Assembly: GCF_000764305.2 (NCBI RefSeq) | Contig: NW_025934536.1 | Span: 248,001-312,000, forward strand | DNA length: 64,000 bases | Source: Hyalella azteca | Lineage: Eukaryota; Arthropoda; Malacostraca; Amphipoda; Hyalellidae | Direction: 5' to 3' | Part shown: positions 45,691 through 56,900 of the stretch, piece after piece | How positions within the stretch are numbered: position 1 is the stretch's first letter | Layout of the letters: each line of letters starts with the position of its first letter | Made by a program: the position numbers and the translations under genes | The notes under the pieces: model-generated | Seen by the model: the letters and a program-made list of their open reading frames with translations, nothing else | Told to the model about the DNA's origin: nothing | Databases searched by the model: none

Positions 45691-48130
45691 ATTTTTTATT
45701 TATAATTGACATCGTTTTTTGTCATTAAGCTGCTTACGAACTAAAATTAAACGAAGACGATTATGACATGTTTTCCCCTAATAATTTTTATATTTATTCA
45801 AACGTGCACGGAATATTAGTATTTATATCATTGGCAGCATGTTGGTATATTATACGTTTCGTCATGAAGAACTTTCGAATTTTATATCATTTTATATTCG
45901 CTACGTTATTCTCAATGATTTATTATTCACCAAATAATTCAGTAGCTTTGCTGAATGCTGATTAATTATTTTTTGAAATTTTATTTTGAGTTGCAAACAT
46001 GAAGCAAGTTATTTTTGGGCATCACGAAAAAGATGCGTTACCATATTTCCAGCTATATCTACACATATGATCAGATTTTGTGTTATTGAAATTTTTATTG
46101 TTTCCATGTTCCATATCATTTCGCATACTCCCAAAAGCGCAGGGAAAGAACCTATAGTGACCAGCACCCGGTGTGTGCTCATTAGACTTGTTGTAAACAA
46201 AGTTAATCTCATACACTTTTTCTGTTAATATTTTTGTAACGCACGTCGCAGAATTCCTCCAGGAGACTTGTTTTGTCAGCGTGACTTGAAGCCTGCCACG
46301 TCACACACTCTACTCTTGACTGCGTTAGATCAACAAACGCCGTTATTGTTGCTCGGCTGCTGCAGAACTGCAAAATGTCCCAAACGTCAGTAATTATGCA
46401 AATGTTACGGCTGAAAAATTCATTGCACGGAAATGGTGTGTAGACATCAGACCAAGTGTCTCTGCCTCTAGGCATTTCTATACATCTTCCTGTAGCAACC
46501 ATGCACTTTATATAGGAGTTCTTTTGCTATAGTCGCAAAGTACATGCTGTGCACGTATTGATCTTTCGGCGCCCAAATGTGCACTTCCGTCTTCTTTATT
46601 GCGCTTTTCATTAGAGTTCAAATAAAGGTAACAAATATGTGATCATAATTTACATAGTTGAGGTGAGTGTTAGCCTAGAAGGCTTGAGAATTGCTTTGTT
46701 CGTTATGTTTCCAAGCTAATTTTATGATATGTAACCTCTTACTGCTTTCAGATTTATTTCTCAAACATGCTACTGGATATTGCTATTCGATCTGTGTTAC
46801 TATAGGTTCTTGTTACTTATCAGTTGAACTTTTTTGCATCTTACAATGGTGTATATGCCAGACCTTTTATCAGTTGTTTATGAATTGTTGATAGTTGTAT
46901 CGCATGGTTCTGACACGATTATGTAGAATTATAAGAGGAACTGGTTGCCTCTCAGTGTACATAAACCAGGATCATACTGAAGATATGTATTATATCGTGC
47001 CGAAAAATTTGACTAGTTGTTGGAATAAAACGTAGGCATGAACCGTATTATTCGGGCTTTTTTGTTAATATATACTCGTATATTATACGTGATTACATCC
47101 AGTATTTACTGGTTTACGTTACGTATTCATTCGTTCACATTATATATGCATGTACTCGTTTCATTCACGTTTCTACTCGTATGCCACACCTATTGCGTAT
47201 TAGCATTCATATTCTCTCTCAATGAGAGAGTTACAAAACTCCGAGCTTTAGATGAAAGATTCGCGTAGTGAACTTGGCTTTCTCTGTTTTAGCATATAAA
47301 GCCTCTCATTTTCCAAGTCATTTTGGCATCATTATCTCGGTGATCAAAGGCTTTTGTCGTTTTGCTGAATAATGCGAGCGTTCTAACCGCAACTTGACGT
47401 GAGCTGTCAAATCAGCAACTACTTCATTCTTTCAACATTAATACTTCAATGGAGAAAGTTTTTGGACAGTTTTTGTTTATACATCTACTATACCACTTAA
47501 CACCATTAATTTTTGCATTTATTATCTAGTGAGATTATTTAGATATTAATTGGATTAATTCCCACTGCTTGATGGTCTGAATAAATATTTTAGCAAAATG
47601 CAGGACGGTTCTGTTTTGAACTAATATTGTTATCAATATTTTTTAATTATTTACATGTATTCTTCCAAAGCCTTCTGATGAGGTAATGTAGTAATAGATC
47701 TCTAAACGATTTTGTTGTTCATAACTATGGAGAACTTGTGCACTATTCGCATTTAAGATGGCGAATAAGTTCATAGTTGGCACCTTCGGCATTTTCTTAG
47801 TGTTGGGAATGGCTGCGTTTGACCACAGCCGTTTAAGCATATTAGGCTGTGGCGGAAGCTCTCTTTTTATACCGCAAGCATTCTTTGCTCCACAGTCACC
47901 GCTCGAGCTGCTGCTATCGCGTGGGCAGAGCCTCATTACCCGTCATTTACTCAAGTGAACTGGAGGGAGCAATTTGCTAGTGACGCCAAGCAGCTTGGTT
48001 TTTGTTGGTAATGCTTTGCCTTATCAGAGGCTAAGTGTACCACTTGTATGACTTTGAGTAGACAGGGATTGTGTCCTTGGCTATATGCTCACCGAGTGCT
48101 TAAAATATTGTTTTTTGTCTGAAGAAATTC
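45691..48130. other. AT-rich non-coding DNA
   Basis: No supported gene. Minus-strand frames at 46209-46502 and 47643-47936 (97 codons each) and a + frame at 47758-47958 are not recognised. The second and third overlap antiparallel, so at most one could be real. Confidence 0.35.
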
Positions 48131-48262
48131 ATCCTTAATGACTGCGTTCATACGATACGATAAAAAGTATTGATAATTCAACTATCAGACTTTAAAGAAA
48201 TCCTTAATGACTGCTTTCATAAGTTAACGATAAGAAGTATTGATAATTCAACTGTCAGACGC
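48131..48262. repeat. ~70-bp tandem duplication
   Basis: ATCCTTAATGACTGC, GTATTGATAATTCAACT and GTCAGAC/ATCAGAC words occur twice, about 68 bp apart. Confidence 0.8.
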
Positions 48263-48496
48263 GACATACGTGTACGACTGTTTGCATTGCATATATCCAG
48301 CTCGTCATTTGCTTATCATCATGAATTGTGTTAAAATAGTTCCTTTCTCATCATGCGATGGATCACTGTAATGTTTTAATTTAGTTCCATGAGAGTACGC
48401 ATCGGTTTAGTTTGGGATTAAGTGCATTTTATTTTGTTATCATCACTCTAGGATTTCGTCAGACTAAACGATGACTTTCACAACCCAGATCTTTGA

Positions 48497-48942
48497 TGTT
48501 TCTATGGCTCCCTAACTCAAACTGTGCGCACTTCTCCGCTTCTCGTACGGCATGTATTCTCGAATTATTGTTCAAAACTAAATTATTCTTATTATTCAAA
48601 GATGAAATAATTATTCCGTAGTCTTACGCGTATGATGGAAACTTTTGAACAGAGGCTCCCTAACTGAAATGTGTTAGGGAGCCTCCTTCTCTTGTGTTAG
48701 GGAGCCTAACTTTCATGTGTTTCTTTGGCTCCCTAACTCAAACTGTGCGTATATACTTCTCCGCTTCTCATACGGCATGTATTCTCGAATTATTATTCCG
48801 AACTAAATGATCCTTATTATTTAAACGGGGGATAATTCTTCCTTGGTCTTAATTATTCCGAACTAAATGATCCTTATTATTTGAACGGGGGATTATTCTT
48901 CCTTAGTCTTACGCGTATGATGGAAGCTTTTGAACAGAGACC
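48497..48942. repeat. ~225-bp duplication with nested 57-bp duplication and hairpin
   Basis: TGGCTCCCTAACTCAAACTG starts near 48504 and 48724, and both copies run to GATGGAARCTTTTGAACAGAG. The second copy has an extra internal duplication (ATTATTCCGAACTAAATGAT near 48794 and 48851). Between the copies, 48652-48664 pairs perfectly with 48673-48685 (13 bp, 8-nt loop; GAGGCTCCCTAAC). Confidence 0.88.
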
Positions 48943-49461
48943 CGAGGTCGGAGCAAGAGAGCGTATTCCGACAGGCGCGGTTTGTTCTTGATTGGCACGA
49001 TTGCCGTGTTAAGGCTAACGAAGCCTCCGATATTGCGCTCGTTATCACTTCCCATTTTAATTGGGGTCATATTATAAGATGGGCTCATCATAACCGTTAT
49101 AGAGCAGCGATATCCTATACTTTTACGAGTTCTTTGACCTTCAATGTCTACTAGTTTCTTCATTAAAATTTTCTTCGTGTATTTTAAATTATAATTATAA
49201 AACAAAGATATATAACAATATCCAATAGAGAACTAGTAAAACAATTAATCCTCTCCGATCATTTGACGCTAAATTAAAGTTTATACCTTGAACGATATCC
49301 TTCGGTCATGCAAAATTTTCATGTTATGAATTGTAATCTGATGGTATTATCGATATGAGATTGCATGACAAGAATGTTAGGCAACGATTGGTGCTGTGAG
49401 TGTCATACTTTCGTGGTCTATAAGTATCAAGATTATTTGGTTGCTTTAATTGCAAATTTAC
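48943..49461. other. Non-coding DNA
   Basis: Nothing is supported. An 18-base word (ACGAAGCCTCCGATATTG) at 49018 recurs at 50794. A 98-codon minus frame here is not recognised. Confidence 0.35.
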
Positions 49462-49521
49462 CAGGAATTTAAAAGCAAAGAAAATCGCCGAAAATTTTAC
49501 CATTTCCTAGAAGAGAAAACG
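49462..49521 (+). repeat. Diverged copy of the 58.5-kb palindrome arm
   Basis: AGGAATTTAAAAGCAAAGAA and the next 40 bases parallel 58511-58572 (AGGAATTTAAAGGCAAAGAA ... GAAAACGTTTC). No inverted partner is next to it. It shows that the arm belongs to a dispersed family. Confidence 0.6.
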
Positions 49522-49823
49522 TTTCTATAAACGTTAACTCTATGGTGTGTTTTGCGTGCTGATGTGGATGCGTAGGTTTCATGTCGACTGGCACAGCGTT
49601 CCCCGTTTGTGTTGTAGAATAGTTCAAAAAATGTTTGAAATGAAGCCCAGCTTGGATCTGGTTTGCGAGCACAGATGCTTGGCTTCTGTTCATGATTCGA
49701 AGTTCAGTAAGTCGTCTGCCCTTACTTTCTTTTCGTCGAAAAATTGTGTGCTCACTGACCTGTCTATGCTCCCTATAATTATATTAAGCCCTCATAATTC
49801 ATTTTAAAGCAGTTAAGCAACTA
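49522..49823. other. Non-coding DNA
   Basis: Nothing is recognised apart from unremarkable short frames. Confidence 0.35.
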
Positions 49824-50131
49824 CCCTATCAAAATTTTGAGTTGGTAGCGACCCTGAATTAGGAACCGCCTGGACTCGGACCGAACGTAAATCGGCTTCT
49901 CTATGTCCGCTTTTTGGTCTACATTTCGGTCTCCGAATCAGACAGCTACCAGAGCCTGGTCCTTATCTGCCAACTCTTGCCCCTACTCTGCCTACTGCCG
50001 ACTATAAGTCGGCAAGGAGGTTCTGACTAGTCGCTGATTGCGATCAGTTGGCCAACTGACCCAGAATAACTCTAACGCGACCATAGCAACTCTGGGGCGG
50101 AGGCTGAAGCATACCCCGAATTTTGTTAGGG
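49824..50131. mobile_element. 308-bp relative of the hairpin MITE
   Basis: The left end is CCCTATCAAAATTTTGAG; the right end, reverse-complemented, is CCCTAACAAAATTC. That gives a 13-bp inverted terminal repeat with one mismatch, matching the hairpin MITE ends. TA flanks both sides. The interior is GC-richer than its surroundings and unrelated to the short copies. It includes the perfect palindrome TCAGTTGGCCAACTGA (50044-50059) and a 7-bp hairpin (49997-50013). There is no coding capacity. Confidence 0.65.
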
Positions 50132-50456
50132 TATTGGTGTCTTTCTGAGGTTAAGCAAATGCGTGAAATCTCGTACAAATGTGACGTATTTGGACATCGA
50201 GTATGGTAGGAATTGAGATACCGTTCATACGGGCACTATTGATTCATTCATATTACGATCTTGTAACTTGCTTATCATTCAAGCAAGTCTCGGTGAGAAT
50301 TTAGTTAAACAACATCACTCCCTTGGCGATATCGACGGTCTTGTATGAACGTAAGTAATTATATTTATATCGACGCTTCAATAGTCTCATTAAACTATGA
50401 AATTTTTCGAGTTAACAGGCTTTGGAACGTAACGATTGGGATCACGACATATTGTG
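50132..50456. other. Non-coding DNA
   Basis: Nothing is recognised. Confidence 0.4.
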
Positions 50457-50878
50457 ATTAGCTTGTTTTACTCTTCATCAATCATTTCAAAAGTGTAAAT
50501 TTTAACAGCAACTTTAAAATAACCAAGAATATTTACAATTTAGGCGTTTTTAGTTGAATTATCGATATGTTAATAAGGATTAGCCTGTTTTGCTCTTCTT
50601 CAATCCTATCACAACTGTAAATATTAACAGCAAATTCAAAATGACTAACATTATTGACAATTTTATCATTTTAGGTTGTACTAGCGATATGTTAATAAGG
50701 ATTAGCCGGTTTTGCTCTTCTTCAATCGTTTCAGAAGTTTAAATATCAACAGCAAGTTCAAAATGACTAACATTATTTCTTCATGATGGACTGACGAAGC
50801 CTCCGATATTGTAAAATGTTTTTATGAAGAATCCGGTATTTAGGCATTTTATCCTGTACTAGCGATATCTTAATAAGA
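50457..50878. repeat. 122-bp tandem array
   Basis: ATTAGCYKGTTTTRCTCTTC starts at 50457, 50579 and 50701, both steps exactly 122 bp. A diverged partial fourth copy ends with CTAGCGATATCTTAATAAG near 50875. Confidence 0.9.
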
Positions 50879-51761
50879 GAAGTTACGATCAGGTCCCCTC
50901 GTACAGGCATGGGGTGCGCCGGCCCCCCTCGTTTACCTAACGCACACTAGGCTTCCCAAACTCTCTCTTCCGACACACATTGAATTTTTGCTTAAGGTCT
51001 AAATTTATTGGCCGACAGCAAACTTGTGAGCGTCGCTAAAAGTCCCTGGCGCAACTTATTGCGAGTTCTGGTGCCTCTAAACGCTCCTTTATCGCTGAAT
51101 TAGCTGCTAGCTGTGGCTTGCCGAGCGTTCATATTTGCGACTTTTTTCCTGGCACCAATCCATGTTTTCTTCTCAGGACTTCGTGGAGGAAAGAATCCGG
51201 CATTTTTCTTTCGCTTTACTTTCCGCTTTTCAAACGAAATAATTTCACAACATAAAGTTGAGGTCAAACTGAATATTAAATGTTTTTTTCGATATGCCTG
51301 TTATATTGTAAAATAATGTTCATCATTGCGTTTAAAAAGCTCTTTGCGTTTAAATTTCATGCTTTACAGACTTTTTAAGATCTTACAAGTTTCAAATATG
51401 CACCTATTTATTCATTTTACAATTTTAGGCATTTAACATATGTTAACTATTTTATAATTATTTGTTATTATTATTTAAAATCGCATTGAATTAAATTTAG
51501 CGCAAGTGTGGTGACCTAACGCGAAAGATTGGTGTTGGGTCTGACAGGTCTGCGCAGACGAGGGCTTTATTTCGCTTGGCTCTTGGTTCGGTCGCTGGTC
51601 TCATAGCCCTCGTGTTAATGGGCTCCTCAATAGCCTCTCGATGAGTCTCTACGATTCGCGGGCCGCGTCGTAAATTGCATCGTGTCGACCTCAAATTAGT
51701 GGGCGTTTGTGCTTCATAAACGGCGCCGCTGCTCTGCCTAGCTTGCGTCCTGCACGCCTTG
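50879..51761. other. Non-coding DNA
   Basis: Nothing is recognised. Several short open frames at 51113-51316 and 51497-51781 lack support. Confidence 0.35.
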
Positions 51762-51920
51762 TTTTTAGCGCATTTTCTCATTTATGGAAAAAATGCACTA
51801 TTGTGCTCGCCATGTCCGTCTATCCGTCCGTCTGTCTGTCCGTCCGTGATTTCATGTTTTCGTCAACGAGAAAATGCGCTCTCTGTCACTCACTGCGGTG
51901 AATACTGAGTTGTATTTTTT
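51762..51920 (+). repeat. (GTCY)n-containing foldback repeat, copy 2
   Basis: A perfect 13-bp inverted pair AGCGCATTTTCTC (51767-51779) and GAGAAAATGCGCT (51868-51880) encloses a GTCC/GTCT microsatellite (about 51815-51847). The homology to copies 1 and 3 extends past both arms (TTTTT before; CTCTGTCACTCACTGC and TACTGAGTTGTATTTTTT after). Confidence 0.85.
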
Positions 51921-52298
51921 TGCTTCTTGGGCGCAAATTTTAATGTTTTAGTCACAGCTAATATATGTTTTATGCATGCATTTCTAACGTTTTAGTTACA
52001 GCTAGTTCAGTTTCATGTATTTAGAGAAAGATTAGGGTGGAATCTGCACCGATCAGTACTCTCTGATACTGCGGGAGAAACTATATGCCATAGAACAGAA
52101 ACGTATTAAGCTACTCCAAGAGCTGATAGAAACAGTGAACTACAAATATAACATTATTATTGTTTTTAAATGTTTTTATGAAGCTGATTTGGAAAACGTA
52201 ACTTTACTCTGGAAGTAACGCGGTTCAAAAAATCAATCTTTCTAATAATTGTTGGATGAAACTGTATGTTGGTATTTATAACTGCACCTAATTCCAAC
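51921..52298. other. Non-coding DNA
   Basis: Nothing is recognised beyond a short partial repeat (AACGTTTTAGTTACAGCTA / AATGTTTTAGTCACAGCTA) at 51940-52005. Confidence 0.4.
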
Positions 52299-52440
52299 GC
52301 CCATACTTTCAAAAAAGTTAAGAGATCGTAAGTTCATCAGCCAATCATTGACGGCTTTTTAAGCAAAATCCACCAATCATAGACAAGAAAATAGAGCGTA
52401 AGTACTTACGTTCACTTAGCGAATTTTGAAAATATGGCCG
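52299..52440 (+). mobile_element. CAGGG-family MITE, copy 4
   Basis: It shares AGAGATCGTAAGTTCATCAG and GAGCGTAAGTACTTACGTTC with the other copies. The ends (GCCCATACTTTC, and GAAAATATGGCC on the right) are eroded, so the CAGGG tip is not visible on the left. Confidence 0.7.
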
Positions 52441-52687
52441 CAGGCCTTAAAACGTGTGCAGCAACATCCATGCTTCCCTTCCTGCGAATCTGGTCATCGT
52501 GAGTTCAGCTTGTGCTGGAGAATTGGCCACGTTTAGCTGTTCAAATCACGTCCGCAGGCAAAAGATAGAAACGTTTTCAATCGAGGTGCAGCGAAGGCTT
52601 CTATAGTTTCGAGCAAGTGCCCAAGCGATAAAAAGCCGTTGCTGCCACTTTGTGTTGTCAACCCGTCACTTACTCTTCGACACGCCC
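52441..52687. other. Non-coding spacer
   Basis: Nothing is recognised between the two elements. Confidence 0.4.
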
Positions 52688-52850
52688 TTTTTAGCGCATT
52701 TTCTCATTTATGGAAAAAATTCACTATTGTGCTCGCCATGTCCGTCCGTCCGTCTATCTGTCTGTCCGTCCGTGACTTCACGTTTTCGTCGACAAGAAAA
52801 TGCGCTCTCTGTCTCTCACTGCAGTGAGTACTGAGTTATATTTTTTCTAT
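52688..52850 (+). repeat. (GTCY)n-containing foldback repeat, copy 3
   Basis: Arms at 52693-52705 and 52794-52806 (12 of 13 paired) enclose a GTCC/GTCT tract (about 52739-52773). Downstream is the palindrome CTCACTGCAGTGAG and GAGTTATATTTTTT as in copy 1. Confidence 0.85.
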
Positions 52851-53372
52851 GCAGTCTAGAGTGAGGCTACTGAACCAATAATGCATGCGATAAGTGTTAT
52901 TAACTTTACGACTCGCGTGTTTAGTAGAAGTAGGAAGTAATGTTAGTAGAATGTAGGTAGTAGCATCTCAAGCAATTTTCACTTTTCATACAATAATGCT
53001 GTTGATAGAGGATTTGGCTTACTATCAATTTTTTTTAACTTTATCCTATAAGCTGTTATTCATGACTATGTTTATGCCACGATCTTTTTTCTGAGACGCT
53101 CGAATTATTCTTCTTAACTACTAATCGACTCCTTACAAAATGAGATAATATTTTCAATGTGCCGGTAAGCCTCTTATTAATGACCAATTTGCAGCCTCTT
53201 TGTATGCTTGCACTTGCCGTTTATGAGCAAGTAAAGTTCGGAAAGCTGGCTTGTCGTAGCGTGCAGGCTGGAACATTAGTGACCGCACTCCCGATGTGCA
53301 GAGCTCAACGCCATGGGTGTGGCGAGTGCATTTGCTTGCAGCTATTCTTCTCTAATATCACTGAGAGGGACC
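52851..53372. other. Non-coding DNA
   Basis: Nothing is supported. A 108-codon + frame (53159-53485) runs into the following duplication and has no known domain. Confidence 0.35.
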
Positions 53373-53623
53373 TTTTCACAACGATCGTTACCTACATTTA
53401 TTTACTAATAGTTTTTCTTGGTTTCGTTAACAGGTTCCGTGCGTGTCACGTTTCATGTCGGCGTCAACCTCTTTTTTTTTTTTAGCCTGCTTTAACGATT
53501 TTCACAACGATCGCTACCTACTTTTATTTACTTGTAGTTTTTATCGGTTTCGTTCACAGGTTCCGTGCTTGTCAAGTTTTATGTCGGCGTCAACCTCCTA
53601 TTTTGGCCTGCTGTAACCGTCGG
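53373..53623. repeat. 126-bp tandem duplication
   Basis: TTTTCACAACGATCGYTACC starts at 53373 and 53499. Shared words include GGTTTCGTTNACAGGTTCCG and ATGTCGGCGTCAACCTC. The copies differ mostly by substitutions and a T-run length change. Confidence 0.9.
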
Positions 53624-53909
53624 AATTTGTATTGGCTGTGTATTCTCGTAGTAAGAATTGTGTGAAATGTTTTGTTTTGGTACTTCACTCATATATGATT
53701 GACTGCCGACCTTTTGATGCCTACGTGCTCTCACAATTTTTTCCTTGAAATGTTTGACTGGATTTCTTTTTCTTTGCTTTTCGATCCACAATACGTAGAT
53801 TGCATATATTAAGGTAGTAATGGATAAAAAATCAGATTTAAATATGTAGACTCATTCTATACTCTTTTGTTTCTCCTTCGCCTTTGATTTTCATTTTTAG
53901 CTCTCCAGT

Positions 53910-53987
53910 CCCTAACAAAATTTAGAGTCGCTCCAGCTTCTGGTAATCCAAATCAGAAGCTGCAGCGTCTATAAATTTTTACTGGGG
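53910..53987 (-). mobile_element. Hairpin MITE, copy E
   Basis: It runs from CCCTAACAAAATTTAGAG to TTTTTACTGGGG with the central CAGCTTCTG/CAGAAGCTG hairpin. Flanking TA is not seen, so the ends may be eroded. Confidence 0.8.
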
Positions 53988-56900
53988 TGGCGCAGGCGCG
54001 TTTCACTTGAATTATATGCTCTCTTGTTGCGTAAAATTTTCAGGTATTGCAATCGTGTGTTGTTCAAAGCTTATATACCTGTGCCATCAGATCTCAGGCT
54101 TATGCTGACTGGCATTTTAATACCGAGACCAGCATGTTAATACTGAAGCATGTCAGCATTTGTAGAGCAACATCTACGTTGCTGCTCGCGTAATAATGCT
54201 CGCTAACCTCTCGCTCATTAATTGTCGAGGCCGGAAAATCTGAGCTGCTGTGATGCGCGTGTGCAACGTTTCGAGGCGTACGTGTTTGCTTTAGGAGGTA
54301 TCATCAAAGCTTGTATCTAACATGGCAGTGTAGCTCTCGCGTCCATAACGCTACAGCTTCCCTCGTTCCCTCTGCTCCGCTTAGCTTATATTTGCACAAC
54401 TGTGCCGTACTTCACTCACGCTTGCTTCTACCTGTGGTGTCGCTTCTGTCTGCTGCTGCAGCTGCCTGGTGATCATATAGCTCAAGACCTTCCATGAATG
54501 AGATGGTAATTCTGCCTTTGTTGTTGTTTTTCGACCGGCTACTGACGTAGTCTGCTGCCCTGTTTTTAGTGATCTTTTTCTTCATGTTATATTCGGTTTA
54601 GTTCTGTTCCTTCCTCCTTATATTACGTTACCGTAATAAAAATTTTTCTTTACTTCATGTTCAAGTATTTGGTAACTTCAAACATGTACAAGTTTGATTC
54701 CAACCATTTCCAGATAAAAGCAAATTTATACTTGAAATCCTAAAATGCTCACACACTTGGCTTGACACAATTTGCTCTCCTTGGTGCCGGATATGATGTT
54801 TAAATGGCATGCAATAGTTCCTACCAATAGTGCTGCCTGGTACTCACACCCGCCCTCAAAGCTCCTTTTCCTCGGCGTTTTCGTTATGATGTTTTCACCT
54901 TTTTCTAATCCTCTCTAAAAGGCGGCGTTCCTTCCTCTAAACCAAATAATTCTCCGTATTTGCTGTTTGCAGTTTTTGTCGCAATTCTCAATTGCCTCAC
55001 ATAGCCCTCGGTAAAAACTCGCACGCTTTCCGAGTCTGCGGAAGCGCCCAGAAAGCGACGCTAAATCAGAGTTGTGCCTCCACGCTTGATGTCTCCCTTG
55101 CAACGGACATTTTTGCTTGTTGCTTGAATTTCTGACGAATCGCGTTTAACCTTTGCAGTCGAAGTAGCGATAGGTCAATTGTTGGCTTATATTGTATAGT
55201 AATTATGGTATCCATGATGAAAAACCAAACAGGTGTTGTTCACTTTTCAAGCCTGTTCGAGTGTATGCCTACAATAGACGTGGAATGCAGAGTTTTCTGG
55301 AAAAGAGTGTTGGAATTTCTTATATCGACATTTATTCGTGACTGTCTCCATTAAAATCCATCAACTTCACGGGAATCTTTTCAAAAAAATACCATAATAC
55401 AAGTAAGTATTAATGGAAGCAAACTCCAGCTGTTCTACAGGATTTATTTTTTAGAACAGGGTCTTTTATCATCTACTAAAGGAAAAACATTAAAATACAA
55501 GAAGGATGCGAATTATAGATGCATTTTTTCTACTGTGACGTACGAAAGTAATGATAATTCAGTGGCTAAACTAGTAATATGATCATGCCGCACTAACCGA
55601 TGTGACCTAGTAGTGTCGAGTCGGAAACTGATTCATTTTTTTTGTGTCTCGTTTATATATATTGATTTAGATTTGCAAATCTTCTTTTGAAGTAATTATT
55701 TTTTTAACAATTAATTTACCTACTCTTTTAATGCCAGTGATCTAGAGAAATTCAGGGATGTTTTTTTTTGGCACAACCTTGAATTTGAGAAATCATGTTC
55801 TACTTGAATTGATATAGGTATTGGCGTGATTATATTTTAGGCAGAAGCTTCATGCCTCTTACCCGTTGACTTCTATTGGCAAGTATCATATGTCATCGAA
55901 TAGAAGCCAACATGTCTTTAATCTGACTCGCATATAGGTAACACATATAACACAGACTCACATATAACATACGCGTACTTATGTCAACTTGATAGTATTA
56001 TACGTAATGAAATCATCGTAGTTATAAATATTATGGCGCGATGGCTTGAGTCATTCACTCCCGTATGTCCAACGCACTGCTAAGGGTTGGCCCAAGCATG
56101 TAACTCTATCACATGTCTTCCAGACTCTGAACTTATCTTCTTGTGATACCCTGGCATTTGGTGTTCCCTAATCTGCGGTGTGATGGCAGTGCAAATAATT
56201 ATGCCCACCATTACGCTGGCCTCATGATACAACCAAGGCTGTCGTCCCATGGGCTCCCAAGAACCCTCGTAAAAGTCGCTTTATGTTCGCGCTGCGTTGC
56301 TCTTTGGCTCTTGGCCGACTCTTATTTTCCTCACCACATTTTTTTCAGCCTTTTTGTCCCCAATCTTTTCCCTATGTTTTCTCCATTGCCGTTTTTTCCC
56401 TCGTAACGTTTGTTTTCTGGTGCGTTTTTGACGCACGTTTAGAGGAAATAAACTCGTTTTTTTCGTCAAATTTAGTTTTCATGTCGCTCGTTACCTTTTG
56501 TTCGTTGTCGTGCTCAATTTTTTGTCCGCTGGAAACAGGTCTCGAATTGTATTTCTCAGCGACGCTCTTTTGTTTTGAGTAACTCTTTTTTCAGCTCATA
56601 TTTACTTTCAACTTCTCTGTTCCCGTTGCGAATTCTCGATAGTTGAATGTTAATTGTAACAGTTCCGCTTGCTTTGTTAATTCGCTTTTTATGTTTGAGT
56701 CTCTCGTGTTTGAGTATCAAAGCGCAACTGGCAACTTGTTTTGTTAGTCTTCGGTGAAATTTGACAAACTTGAGTGCCATGTTTCTTTTTTGTTACTTCT
56801 ATTGTGTACACACATCAAATCGCGCTGATAATCTGAAAGAGTGTGAATGTAATAGAAGTATGGTGTACAATTTTTCTGAAGTATCAATCATAGCTCAAGA

